The notes under the pieces were generated by a model. That model made no database searches and was not told where the DNA came from. It saw nothing but the letters and a program-made list of their open reading frames with translations. A program made the translations under genes and the position numbers. From Verrucomicrobiaceae bacterium UBA7681 (GTDB lineage: Bacteria > Verrucomicrobiota > Verrucomicrobiia > Verrucomicrobiales > Verrucomicrobiaceae): DNA of 64,000 nucleotides. Positions 23,273 to 32,425 of this stretch are shown here, piece by piece; positions within the stretch are counted from its first letter, which is position 1, and every line of letters starts with the position of its first letter. The DNA lies in contig DLGZ01000002.1 in assembly GCA_002482965.1 (NCBI GenBank), positions 86,562 through 150,561 of the forward strand. The letters are read 5' to 3'.

Positions 23273-24324
23273 AATTTGAACTTCTGCGAGCCATGATTCT
23301 GTCTGCGGCCAAAGCTAAAGACCCAGCCAAGCTGCCAGCGATTGACCACCCAGGCAACGCTGGCCGCAGAAAGCAAGCCAGCCGCCACGCCAGTCAACAA
23401 AAGAACCCAGACATTCGTGACTCCCAACTGGCGTGTCAGCAACCAGCGTGTCACCGGGGGCGCAAAGCCATGCACCACATAGATGGCCAACGACTGCATG
23501 CCCAGCCAGCCGAGCCACTTTGTACCTGGCAGCGCAGCGAGCCCGAACGACAGGCCAAGGATGCCAGCGATGCCAGCAACCCCCAAGGGTAGCTTGGACC
23601 AGGGCGGCAAATCCGCCCGCCACCAGCACACCCAGCCGATCAACGCAAGCAGCGCTATTCCGGCCAGCATCGCCACCTTGTTCGACACCTGCCAGTCAAC
23701 CAGCCTGCCATTGGCAGCCAGCCAGACCCCCAGCGCGTAAAACACGGCATTCAGTTCAAAGCGGCAGCGCGTTGAGTCAAACCCGACAAAACTACAGCAA
23801 GCATAGTCCACAAACGCCACCGAACAGATCACCATCAGCCAGACCGGCCTGCGACTGACCGCCTGCAGCGAATGGTTCAATCCATGCAGCAAAAAAAGAA
23901 CAAGCAGGAACCAAGGACCGGCGCTCGCGGCATAGAGCATGCGCAAAGGCCCCCAAGGATCGGCTGGCACGTTGGCGATGCCAGTGCTTGATCCGGCTAT
24001 ATTCAACGCCCAAAGAATGATTCCCCACAAGAAATAGGGATACAGCAGGGTGGTCAGAAAGGTTTTCATCGGCGCGGGGCCTTTCATCGTTGTTCGGAAC
24101 TCCACCAACCAGCCTGAGACAAAAAAGAGCGTCGGCACATGAAACAAATAGATCCAATCATAAGCCCACCGTCCCAACGGAGTTGCGGAAACGAAATGTC
24201 CTGCCATCAGGCCGCCCAGCACGTGCCCCGTCACCACCAGGATCATGGCCATGCCTTTGGCCAGATCGGGCCACGCCAGGCGCTGCAACGGCAACATCGA
24301 AACTGCTGACGCTACGGAATTCAT
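23269..24324 (-). CDS. Membrane acyltransferase (family 3, OafA/WecH-like)
   Basis: 351 residues from MNSVASAV; an upstream in-frame ATG (24387) adds an unlikely His/Gln-rich leader. About ten membrane helices. The N-terminal DLAKGMAMILVVTGHVLGG carries the His expected to be catalytic in acyltransferase-3 enzymes. The FHVPTLFFVSGWL stretch is the matching second motif. Enzymes of this type O-acetylate cell-surface glycans. It is coupled by a 4-nt overlap to the GT2 gene downstream. Confidence 0.87.
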   Translation of the reverse strand: MNSVASAVSMLPLQRLAWPDLAKGMAMILVVTGHVLGGLMAGHFVSATPLGRWAYDWIYLFHVPTLFFVSGWLVEFRTTMKGPAPMKTFLTTLLYPYFLWGIILWALNIAGSSTGIANVPADPWGPLRMLYAASAGPWFLLVLFLLHGLNHSLQAVSRRPVWLMVICSVAFVDYACCSFVGFDSTRCRFELNAVFYALGVWLAANGRLVDWQVSNKVAMLAGIALLALIGWVCWWRADLPPWSKLPLGVAGIAGILGLSFGLAALPGTKWLGWLGMQSLAIYVVHGFAPPVTRWLLTRQLGVTNVWVLLLTGVAAGLLSAASVAWVVNRWQLGWVFSFGRRQNHGSQKFKL

Positions 24325-24409
24325 CTGTCTGCCATGACCTGAGATGTGAAATGGTTCCTCATGCTGCGTTCGGATGCAGCCAGCCATCTAAAACAAGCTC
24401 TTCGGCTGA

Positions 24410-25501
24410 TCATGACATAGCCCTACTTCGGGAAGGAAACATGCGATCACGCAAGCGGATAATGGGCAACTCGATGCAGTTCGAACAGAAGATTCCGAGA
24501 GCGAGAGAGCCAAGAATATAGACGGCAAGATACACCACCCACCAAAAGGAAGTTTTAGGCAATTGATTAAAAAGGTTCAAAGCCGCAATTTCCACCACCA
24601 TATGCCACAGATAGATTGAGTAAGAATGCGAGCCAATGTAGGCCATCGCTTTAACTGTCGTGCGAGCCGAGTTTCTCGAATTCGCGGCCACCAATACAAA
24701 GCAAGCACTCCCAATATAGGCAAGTGTATAGCCCCAAGTGTAGGTGAAGGGTGAAGACTCCAGATCATTTAGAAATGGCGGTGATAACAGCATGATTCCT
24801 ATTCCGACCAAAAGTATCTTGTGTCTGGCGATGCGTTCAACAACTCTCAATCTGTACTGGCACAAATACGCCAATAAAACTCCAAACCCAAGGCTGTCCA
24901 TGCGAAGGTGGGTCGGGAATGTATGCGTCATATGATCAAAAGCGTGCTGATGAGAATTCGAAATACGAAGATAAAGGCAAGCCACGGCAACAATTGCCAG
25001 CACCCCGGGAAGCAACCGAAACGGTCGATCTCGATACAGTCGAGTCATCAAGGCAATTCCCGCAGCGGACAAGAGGTAGAAATGTTCTTCAACCGCCAGC
25101 GTCCATGTCTGCCTCCACATGCCCGGCCAATAGTTTTGAAAAAACAAAAGCTCTGCCCAGATTCGCTCCCATTCCAAGTTCTGATGCCGAATGATTCGGA
25201 TGCCAATGATAAATACCATCAGAGCCCAAAAGGGAGGGTAAATCTTCAAGGCTCTACGAAGAAGAAAGTGGCCAATTTGAATTCGACCTCGGGTGTTATA
25301 CTCTTTGAAAAGTAGGCCTGAGATCAAAAAACCGCTCAAAACGAAAAATAGATCGACGCCTACCCACCCCCCTCGGTGCCAAAGTTCCACAACCCATTCA
25401 AGAGCTGAGGCTGGCGGTGGTGGGTATAAGTCAATATGCCGGCCGAGAACTAGAATCACTGCAAGGGCACGCAGGATATCAAGGTTATAATTACGGTTCA
25501 C
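24410..25501 (-). CDS. Membrane acyltransferase (family 3)
   Basis: 363 residues and about ten helices. The N-terminal NLDILRALAVILVLGRHID has the conserved Arg-x-x-A...Arg-His motif; GVDLFFVLSGFLISGLLF and the RRALKIYPPFWAL segment complete the family signature. HFYLLSAAG near the middle is the usual E-x-x-F/Y region. Likely role: O-acetylation of a sugar in the glycan. It is a different subgroup from the neighbour at 23269 (the spacing of the first motif differs), so the locus has two dissimilar acyltransferases. AT-richer than the flanking genes. Confidence 0.9.
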   Translation of the reverse strand: MNRNYNLDILRALAVILVLGRHIDLYPPPPASALEWVVELWHRGGWVGVDLFFVLSGFLISGLLFKEYNTRGRIQIGHFLLRRALKIYPPFWALMVFIIGIRIIRHQNLEWERIWAELLFFQNYWPGMWRQTWTLAVEEHFYLLSAAGIALMTRLYRDRPFRLLPGVLAIVAVACLYLRISNSHQHAFDHMTHTFPTHLRMDSLGFGVLLAYLCQYRLRVVERIARHKILLVGIGIMLLSPPFLNDLESSPFTYTWGYTLAYIGSACFVLVAANSRNSARTTVKAMAYIGSHSYSIYLWHMVVEIAALNLFNQLPKTSFWWVVYLAVYILGSLALGIFCSNCIELPIIRLRDRMFPSRSRAMS

Positions 25502-25561
25502 ACAGCCGCTTCAGCGGGAATTGGTTAAACTTTCAAATATACAGATTAAAGGGCAGCACTG

Positions 25562-26605
25562 TCAGCTTATCTTTATTGAACATGTCAACCGGAACACGCC
25601 AATGTAATTCTGAGCGACTTGGGTGAGTCCGTGCCGGGCGAGATGAGCGCTGACAATTTCAGGTTTGGTCATCTGACTGGACGAATAGTTGAGTGAATGC
25701 AGAAGTTCGGAAGCTAGCGCCTCGACATTGCCATTGGCAAAGGTGCTGCCGCAAGGGCCAATGGCTTCCGGCAGCCCTCCGCCCGAGGAACTCAACACCC
25801 AGCAGCCGCAGGCAATGCCCTCAAGTGCCACCACCCCAAACGGCTCGTTCCAACGTGACGGAACGACCAGAATGCGATGCTCGTTGAGCAGTCGCACGAG
25901 GTTTTCGCCCGACTGCGCGCCGGTGAAGGTGATTTGATCCATCACCTGGCATTGCACGGCGAGTTGTTCCAGCGGCTCGCGTTCCGGCCCGGAACCGATG
26001 ATGGTCAAACTTGGCCGATGGCCTTGGCCTCGGAGCAGCGCCAGTGCCTGAATGAGCACATCCACGCCTTTGTCAGAAACTAAGCGACCCAGAAAAACCA
26101 AGTCCTGCGTTTTGGGCACATCCACCAGACGGCGAAATTGCCGGCTGTCATACGGATTGGGAATGACTTCGCCCTTCACGCCAAGAAACTGATCCACGGC
26201 ACGACTCACGGAAATGTTGGCGGCAGTAAAACGGCAAAGCCATTTCTTGAGCCGGTTGAGTACAGTCACAGGTCTTCCGAAATCTTCATACCAGCCATGA
26301 TGGGTGGCCACCCAGGCCGGACGGCGCAGCCCACAACACAACCAAGGGAGAAAACCCCAGAGACTCACATTGGCATGCACAAACACGTCACATCCCTTCA
26401 CTGCCTGCACAATGTCAAAAAAGCTCGCATTGCGCAGCACTTTGTAAGGAAAGGTGTCAGGCTCTGAATTGGGTGCGGCTGTGACCACTGTCACCGCATG
26501 CCCCATGCGGCTCCATTCACCAGCCAGCACCTGCACCACGGTTTCAAGCCCTCCGAGCATCGGGTGGAAGGCGGGCGAATAAACCACTATTTTCACCGTG
26601 CGCAA
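25562..26605 (-). CDS. Glycosyltransferase family 4
   Basis: 347 residues. Acceptor domain begins KIVVYSPAFHPMLGGLETVV, where GG is the usual donor-phosphate loop. The donor domain has LVFLGRLVSDKGVDVLI and the E-x7-E region in WNEPFGVVALEGI. It is compact and close to the family's usual length. It overlaps the upstream GT4 gene by 13 nt, so the two are one transcriptional unit. Sugar donor unknown. Confidence 0.9.
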   Translation of the reverse strand: MRTVKIVVYSPAFHPMLGGLETVVQVLAGEWSRMGHAVTVVTAAPNSEPDTFPYKVLRNASFFDIVQAVKGCDVFVHANVSLWGFLPWLCCGLRRPAWVATHHGWYEDFGRPVTVLNRLKKWLCRFTAANISVSRAVDQFLGVKGEVIPNPYDSRQFRRLVDVPKTQDLVFLGRLVSDKGVDVLIQALALLRGQGHRPSLTIIGSGPEREPLEQLAVQCQVMDQITFTGAQSGENLVRLLNEHRILVVPSRWNEPFGVVALEGIACGCWVLSSSGGGLPEAIGPCGSTFANGNVEALASELLHSLNYSSSQMTKPEIVSAHLARHGLTQVAQNYIGVFRLTCSIKIS

Positions 26606-27828
26606 ACCTCCAGCTTTGAATCAAGAAGTCCACGATACACGTCCTTGATCTGATCCCGGTAACGCTGAGGCGAAAACTGCACAGCAAACAAGCTGGCAGC
26701 AAGGCCTTCCCGTTCCAAACGATTCCGGTCCTCACCATATCCACTCAGGCGATCAGCGATCGCGCCACTGTCGAGCGCAGGGACCCGCCAGGCAGGGTCT
26801 GGCACGGGCACCCCGCAGTGCGTGGTGACAATCACCGGCAGCCCGCAGGCCATGGCTTCCATGGCCACAAAACCAAATGAATCTCCAAGGGACGGCATGA
26901 CGAGCAGATCCTGTGAGTTGAAAAAATCACGCAATTGCGGACGAGTCATGTAGGGCAGGCACCTTGGTTGGACGGCGCACTGCTGCAACAGCGGCTGCAT
27001 GGCAGCATCCACCTGCCCCACCAAGGTCAAGGCCACGTCCGCGCCAACGTGTGAAATGGCCTGGATGAGATACGGTAGCCCCTTGGCGAGGCTGCCACAG
27101 CCAACAGCAGCAACCTGAAGAGGCTGCCCCTCAACGCGCTTGCGCTGCTCCGGCTTCCAGAAGCCGGTATCCACCCACAGCGGGACGGCCCGGCACTTCT
27201 CCGCCGGCACGCCCAAGCCCACCCAATGATCTCGTTGCAGTTCGGAACAAAACAAGATGACATCAGCCAGCTCCCGCTCCTGCTGCTTGTGCTCGATCAT
27301 CGCCGTTGAATCGCAGGGCAGGGGCGCTGGCAGACCAAACTCTGCGGCGGCCCGCTGCAAGGCCGCATCGAGAAACGGTGCCGGGATGCCGTGGCTGTCG
27401 AGCACACAATGCATGCCACGTTGTTTGGCCGCGCGAAAATATTCCAGCGCACAGGTTTCCGCCGCCACGGCGATGTGAGCATCACTGTGACGCAAGCGCC
27501 GGGCTGCCTGACGCTCAAAAACCCGTAGATAGGGCAAAGGATCCATGCGCCAGTGCTTGAACACTTTCTGCACCATCTGCCGCGCCAACAGCGGTAGAGG
27601 CAATTCGTGAATCTTGCCTGGGGGCAGCGCCTCGCTGCCAAGCGGAAAGGCGGAAGGCAGGTAGGCAAAGCGGGAAAAGAGCCAGCCCCAGTTGCCCGGG
27701 GCATCAAAAAAAGAGCACTGCAATCCGGAAAGACAGCCCATCTCCTCCGCCGCAATGGCCATCTGGAAAATTTCATGGACTCCCATGTAGGCAAGTTCAA
27801 CCCCGCCATGTTCTTGCGCAGCCATCAT
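26593..27828 (-). CDS. Glycosyltransferase family 4
   Basis: 411 residues. The N-terminal half contains VELAYMGVHEIFQMAIAAEE, a loop found in a group of GT4 enzymes from polysaccharide loci. The donor domain carries VGCGSLAKGLPYLI and LGDSFGFVAMEAMACG, where Asp replaces the first Glu of the usual E-x7-E motif. That substitution occurs in active members and is not evidence of loss of function. The stop overlaps the start of the next gene by 13 nt, and the start overlaps the upstream GT2 stop by 4 nt. Confidence 0.88.
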   Translation of the reverse strand: MMAAQEHGGVELAYMGVHEIFQMAIAAEEMGCLSGLQCSFFDAPGNWGWLFSRFAYLPSAFPLGSEALPPGKIHELPLPLLARQMVQKVFKHWRMDPLPYLRVFERQAARRLRHSDAHIAVAAETCALEYFRAAKQRGMHCVLDSHGIPAPFLDAALQRAAAEFGLPAPLPCDSTAMIEHKQQERELADVILFCSELQRDHWVGLGVPAEKCRAVPLWVDTGFWKPEQRKRVEGQPLQVAAVGCGSLAKGLPYLIQAISHVGADVALTLVGQVDAAMQPLLQQCAVQPRCLPYMTRPQLRDFFNSQDLLVMPSLGDSFGFVAMEAMACGLPVIVTTHCGVPVPDPAWRVPALDSGAIADRLSGYGEDRNRLEREGLAASLFAVQFSPQRYRDQIKDVYRGLLDSKLEVCAR

Positions 27829-28769
27829 GCAGGACGAGAAGTGTGAGCTTTACCGATCAGCGTAGGACCTGTGCAGCGGCACCAGAGGGCATAGGGGAAA
27901 GCGGAGAGCCACCGGCAAACGTGCAAAGGAATCATCCAAGGCGCTTTCAAAGTGCGTTTGTTGAAACCCGCACTGCGCAGATCAACGGCTAAAAGGTATG
28001 GCAGGGACTTCCAAGTCGCATGGTTCAATAAAAAGTACCAGGAGCCAAAGTAGTGGTGCCAGCCCATCCAGTGCGTCTTGCTCGTCCAGTGCCGCGCGCC
28101 GCCATCAGCCACCCCTGCTCCGCCCAGGTGATACAAGCTCACATCCGGCCGGTAGTGGATTACCCGACCGCTTTTCAACCAGCGCAGGCCAAAATCGGAC
28201 TCCTCACGAAAGGCTCCGCGCATGAAACGTTCGTCCATGCCACCGACAGCCAGAAACTCCGTCCGACGCACTCCCATATTCCCAGCCATCACAAAGTTGC
28301 CAGTCAGGGGCTTGTCGTAGTTACGCCTGCAAAACATCCAGCCGATGTCAGGATCTGTGGCGCGGGAATCCAGCACACTGACTGTTTCACAGCTTCCTTC
28401 AAGAACCTGACCAGAAACCGCCAGAATCTCGGATGCTTCAAAAGCTCGTTGGTAGGATGCCACAAAGTCGGAAGCCACCTCAATGTCGTCGTCCAGAAAC
28501 ACAACGATGTCCCCGGATGACTCCAGGGCTCCCCGATTGCGGGCCATGGATGCATTGGGTTCCTCCTGTCGAATCCAGCGTATCTTGTTCTCTGTGTGCC
28601 ACTGCTGTAGCTGAATGGTAACCTCCAGCGGAATCTCCGTCGATTGGTCCACGACGACGATGTCATGTGCAGCCACACTTTGGTCCAACAGCATTTGGAT
28701 CGTCTTCACCAGCACGACTCCCCGGTTGAAGGTGGGGATGACCATCGAGACTTGTGTCATGTGCGACAT
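27825..28769 (-). CDS. Glycosyltransferase family 2
   Basis: 314 residues from MSHMTQVSMVIPTFN (28769); the longer frame to 28814 adds a hydrophobic leader with no family match. GT-A core: VSMVIPTFNRGVVL, IVVVDQSTE, ARNRGALESSGDIVVFLDDD (DxD), and the catalytic region MRGAFREESDFGLRWL. It ends in a basic, hydrophobic C-terminus with a likely interfacial helix. A 4-nt overlap couples it to the GT4 gene downstream. Confidence 0.89.
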   Translation of the reverse strand: MSHMTQVSMVIPTFNRGVVLVKTIQMLLDQSVAAHDIVVVDQSTEIPLEVTIQLQQWHTENKIRWIRQEEPNASMARNRGALESSGDIVVFLDDDIEVASDFVASYQRAFEASEILAVSGQVLEGSCETVSVLDSRATDPDIGWMFCRRNYDKPLTGNFVMAGNMGVRRTEFLAVGGMDERFMRGAFREESDFGLRWLKSGRVIHYRPDVSLYHLGGAGVADGGARHWTSKTHWMGWHHYFGSWYFLLNHATWKSLPYLLAVDLRSAGFNKRTLKAPWMIPLHVCRWLSAFPYALWCRCTGPTLIGKAHTSRPA

Positions 28770-28857
28770 AATTAGAAAACAGCAGTCCTTGCAAACAGCC
28801 ACACAGCGAACCATACAATTTTAGAGAACGCCAAAGAACAGCGTGACTCAGTCCCGT

Positions 28858-29673
28858 TCATTTGAAATCTTTGGAATACCTGCGAAACAACCAGCCAAAA
28901 GGTGAGGACATTGCCGCGACGTTCTCAGGCGTCATGTCACGCAAATAGCGATCCCACCAAATGCTTTCATAAAGATGGAGCCCAAATGCCTGCCGCTTGA
29001 TGATGATATAGACCAAGGGCTGCATGAGCCTTCCAGCCACCTTTTCCAAAAAACTTCGCTTCGACGAGACTCCGAACAACATCCAGAACTGGTGGTAAGT
29101 AGGCCAAAAAAACGCACGCTGACCCAGCACGTGGACAGCTTCAGGATTTTCGGTCGCAATCTGGAATGGTACTTCCACTGAATGTTCGCTCCAGAACTCG
29201 TCTTTTCCCTTGGAGCGGAAGCTGGTATATGAATCGTACCAGCGGCGGATGAATTCAGACCCCTTGGCGGCAAAGATCACCGCGTTGCAAAGACCTCCTG
29301 GCCGCTCATATGCCATCACCGAAGGATACTTCAACAGCGGGGCAAACGACCGCAGTGTCAGGACATCCATGTCCAGATACACCCCCCCATGTTCGAGCAG
29401 CATCTTCAGCCGAATAATATCTGCAGCGTGAGCATAATGGAGCAGAGGATTTCCGAAGATTTCAGTCGGAATCTCGATTTGATTGAGTGTGAGAAATGGC
29501 TTGGCGCGATCCCACCATTCGCCTGCCGGTTCATGCGCATAGTGGAAGAAGATTGTTTCCGGCTTGTTACATTCGCAGGCTGTTTTGATCGCTAGATAGT
29601 GAATGAACGAAAATGGCCTTCCACCAAAGTCACGTGAAAGCCCGAATACAAAGTGTATAATATTAGGAATCAT
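28858..29673 (-). CDS. Glycosyltransferase family 32-like (DxD sugar-binding)
   Basis: 271 residues beginning MIPNIIHFVFGLS, the start typical of GT32/Gly_transf_sug enzymes (IPKxIHxxW class). The essential block HAADIIRLKMLLEHGG-VYLDMD (residues about 83-104) contains the DxD metal site (DMD). It lacks a membrane anchor, as do many bacterial members that add mannose or hexosamine in capsule and LPS loci. A G7 run in the coding strand (plus C7, 29392-29398) sits exactly in the HGGVYLDMD codons, so slippage would disable the enzyme. The stretch is AT-richer than the locus flanks. Confidence 0.88.
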   Translation of the reverse strand: MIPNIIHFVFGLSRDFGGRPFSFIHYLAIKTACECNKPETIFFHYAHEPAGEWWDRAKPFLTLNQIEIPTEIFGNPLLHYAHAADIIRLKMLLEHGGVYLDMDVLTLRSFAPLLKYPSVMAYERPGGLCNAVIFAAKGSEFIRRWYDSYTSFRSKGKDEFWSEHSVEVPFQIATENPEAVHVLGQRAFFWPTYHQFWMLFGVSSKRSFLEKVAGRLMQPLVYIIIKRQAFGLHLYESIWWDRYLRDMTPENVAAMSSPFGWLFRRYSKDFK

Positions 29674-29796
29674 AATAGAAAATCAGGGCGCGCTAAATTT
29701 CCAGCCAGTTCTGTTCCTGACATGTCAGCTTAATGCTTCTTCGCGGGTTTTAATATCAGGTTGAAAGCAACCCATGAAATCCAAAGCGTCCACAGC

Positions 29797-30534
29797 CTAC
29801 ATGGGCGGCGCCGTATCCACCAAACTGGACCGCACGTAAACAGCATTGAAAAAGAGGAGACTTCCACGCCCTGACCAACACGTCTGCTGGTCGTAAATCC
29901 CAAGAAGTTCATACGAAAACCCGCAGAGAACACGATTCACCTCCTCAAATTTAACGAAGTAGTCAACGTCGCTGCGCATGGATGTCTCCACCTGAATGAA
30001 ATCCATGGCCTGACTTTGCAACAGATGACCGGCACCGGCCAAGACCTCCAAGTCGTGCCCTTCGGTGTCAATTTTGCAGAAGTCCACATGACTGAGTCCT
30101 GCCTCGGCACACAAGTCGTCCAGTTTAGATGCTTGTACGGATTCTTGCGACACGCTCGTCGCAGATTTGATCAGGGAATTTGCCGCGTCCGAAGCATTCA
30201 AATAGAGCGTTGCTTCGCCATTCCGACTGGAGACTGCCACCCGGCGCAATTGAACGCGGCTCTGATCATTGAACTTCTTTTGCAACAGTTCAAATGACTG
30301 ACGACTCGCCTCATATCCCAGGACACGCGCAGCGGGAAACCCTTTTAGATAGGCCGTGATGGACTGCCCTTGATGCACTCCAATGTCGATGACCGTGGAA
30401 AACGTACTGAGAGGTTTGATGCGGCTCAGATCCATGAAGAGGTCGGTCCCGTGAGGCAGCGAATCCCGATAGATCTTCACGCCCAGCAAGTTTTCGACTT
30501 TACCCTTAACGAATTGAAACAATGAAAATGCCAT
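29797..30534 (-). CDS. FkbM family methyltransferase
   Basis: 245 residues from MAFSLFQFVKGK; the frame stays open to 30726 but the extra leader lacks family character. Motif I: STVIDIGVHQGQSITAYL, where the usual N-x-G is HQG. Strand 2 is VLGYEASRQSFELL. The FkbM signature HVDFCKIDTEGHDLEVL and the downstream DFIQVETSMRS are present. Its substitutions around motif I set it apart from the other FkbM proteins here. Likely a sugar O-methyltransferase; target unknown. Confidence 0.86.
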   Translation of the reverse strand: MAFSLFQFVKGKVENLLGVKIYRDSLPHGTDLFMDLSRIKPLSTFSTVIDIGVHQGQSITAYLKGFPAARVLGYEASRQSFELLQKKFNDQSRVQLRRVAVSSRNGEATLYLNASDAANSLIKSATSVSQESVQASKLDDLCAEAGLSHVDFCKIDTEGHDLEVLAGAGHLLQSQAMDFIQVETSMRSDVDYFVKFEEVNRVLCGFSYELLGIYDQQTCWSGRGSLLFFNAVYVRSSLVDTAPPM

Positions 30535-30638
30535 GATGTAGAAACTAGGTGTGCCTGTTTTTTGATTTACTAAATGTTGATATCCTTCAACTTTTTTAAC
30601 ATTTACATTTACGCACTCGGTCGGAAATCCGTTCATTT

Positions 30639-31568
30639 CTATTCCGGTAAAGCTTTGCGCAAAAGACCCAGCACTGGGACACGCCCAGTGTACTGCAGGG
30701 CTCGAAGCAAGCCACGCCAGCACCACTTGAGCCTCTCAATCCATGTTCCATCACGCAATGAGGTTCTATTGAATGCTATTATTCGGCACTGGCTGAACAA
30801 TGCCATCCAACGAGCCATTCCGCTTTTCCCAATCCTCTTCAGGTGATAATTTTGATTATCCAAAAACTGAGCAGTCATTTCAGCCCCTTTATGGGCATCC
30901 CTGCACCCCCCCGAAGGATTCACCAGATGTAAAAGCTCTGCATCCGGCGCGTAAACAATAACTCCCCCAGCTTGGCAAAGGCGCCAGCACAACTCAGCCT
31001 CCTCGCCTATTGCAACACCATAATAGGCCTCGTCAAAACCTCCCACTTCAAAAAGCTTTTCACGCCGAAAGGACATGTTGCATCCCGACGCCCAGGACGT
31101 GATACGCGACCAGTTCAGATCAAACCGGTTGCTGTGGTTACTTTCAATTTCACGCAGTTCGGAAGATGTCAGGTCACCACGAGAAAGCTTCCGCTTGCCA
31201 GGCAGCAGGGCACAGCCGCCTACCCCCCATATTTCGGGCTTATTATAGCAAGCCAAGTGTTCATCAATGAGACGGGGGGAAGGCTCGACATCGTCATCAA
31301 GGAACAGTATGATCTCCCCGCGTGCGAGTCTGACACCATGATTGCGGGCACGGGTGAGACTGGCAAAGTCAACCCGCTCCCATCGAAAGCTTTTGGCAAG
31401 TTCGTTCAGACAGTTCTCTGTCGCTTCGGTGTGCCGGCAGGTTTGATCCACAACGATCAATTCACTATCCTGACGTCCTTCTAGTAGCCGGATCACACTT
31501 CGCAGCGTGTTGCAGAGAACCTCCTCACGGTTCAACGTGCAGATTATGATGGAAATGGCGACCCTCAA
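30639..31568 (-). CDS. Glycosyltransferase family 2
   Basis: 309 residues. SIIICTLNREEVL at the start, ELIVVDQT, the LTRARNHGVRLARGEIILFLDDDVEP block with the DxD, and the catalytic region GGFDEAYYGVAIGEEAELCWRL. The C-terminus ends in hydrophobic/basic residues. It resembles the enzyme at 27825 in layout but not in detail, so the two are not a recent duplication. It lies 4 nt downstream of the methyltransferase gene at 31573. A G7 run (plus C7, 30906-30912) lies in the SGGC codons. Confidence 0.89.
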   Translation of the reverse strand: MRVAISIIICTLNREEVLCNTLRSVIRLLEGRQDSELIVVDQTCRHTEATENCLNELAKSFRWERVDFASLTRARNHGVRLARGEIILFLDDDVEPSPRLIDEHLACYNKPEIWGVGGCALLPGKRKLSRGDLTSSELREIESNHSNRFDLNWSRITSWASGCNMSFRREKLFEVGGFDEAYYGVAIGEEAELCWRLCQAGGVIVYAPDAELLHLVNPSGGCRDAHKGAEMTAQFLDNQNYHLKRIGKSGMARWMALFSQCRIIAFNRTSLRDGTWIERLKWCWRGLLRALQYTGRVPVLGLLRKALPE

Positions 31569-31572
31569 GTGA

Positions 31573-32337
31573 CTAAGAATCCGCGATTGGTTTATAACCC
31601 TCCACCATCACCACTATGTAGAGTTCATGTCCGGGTATTGCTGAATCAACAACACGGCATTCACCTGCATGACGATCCAGCCAGCGGTGCAGCATTGGCG
31701 CTAAAAAGCGCCGGGACCAGTTTAATACGGCGATACTAAATCCAAACAATGTTCGCCGTTTCAGACCAATTAGACCACCATATCTCAGCACCAAATAAGC
31801 AGCAGCACGCTGCTGGGCAGTCACTTTCCATGAACGAACTTTCGTAAACCCTGCCACCTTCATAAGGTGCTCTAGCCCTTGAGCGGTCCACCGATAGTAG
31901 TCCTCGGGGCAGGCATGCTCTTCAAACATGCCATGTGTCGTAAGAAGCAGTCGGCCACCTGGCTTAAGGCTACGCAGTGCAAGACTGAGATAGGCTTCGG
32001 GATCGCGGACGTGTTCCAGCACCTGGGTGGAAAGCACGAGATCAAAGTAATCCGATGGGACAGAGTCCGTTTCATCGAGTGAAAAGTCAATATCGGCAGT
32101 TCCAGCGAGGTCCGCACGCCGATAATCGGCATTTGGAAAAAGCGAACGATATGGCGAAGCGCCGCAGCCGAGGTCCAAAACAAGCTGGGGCGCCGACACT
32201 ACTTGTGATTTGAGCGCCAAAAGCAGATCAGATAAATGCAAATAATCCAAATCCCTCACTTTGGGATTCAGCCGCATCGTCACATGGTGTGACAACTTAG
32301 AAGCAATTGGGGAATCGTCCTTTGTCATTTGTGTCAA
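31573..32337 (-). CDS. Class I SAM-dependent methyltransferase (Methyltransf_11-like)
   Basis: 254 residues. Motif I is QLVLDLGCGASPYRSLFP, the post-I acidic residue lies in YRRADLAG, motif IV reads YFDLVLSTQVLEHVRDP, and motif V is LKPGGRLLLTTHG. This is the general small-molecule methyltransferase fold, distinct from FkbM. Such proteins in O-antigen loci methylate sugars or terminal phosphate. It is 4 nt upstream of the GT2 gene and probably cotranscribed. Target unknown. Confidence 0.87.
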   Translation of the reverse strand: MTQMTKDDSPIASKLSHHVTMRLNPKVRDLDYLHLSDLLLALKSQVVSAPQLVLDLGCGASPYRSLFPNADYRRADLAGTADIDFSLDETDSVPSDYFDLVLSTQVLEHVRDPEAYLSLALRSLKPGGRLLLTTHGMFEEHACPEDYYRWTAQGLEHLMKVAGFTKVRSWKVTAQQRAAAYLVLRYGGLIGLKRRTLFGFSIAVLNWSRRFLAPMLHRWLDRHAGECRVVDSAIPGHELYIVVMVEGYKPIADS

Positions 32338-32425
32338 TAGTATAAGTTGGCTTCAGGCTCCGCAATTCGGCAAAATACTCTTACCCTGAGAATGAGTATC
32401 GTTTCATTGTACAAAACTCAATGTT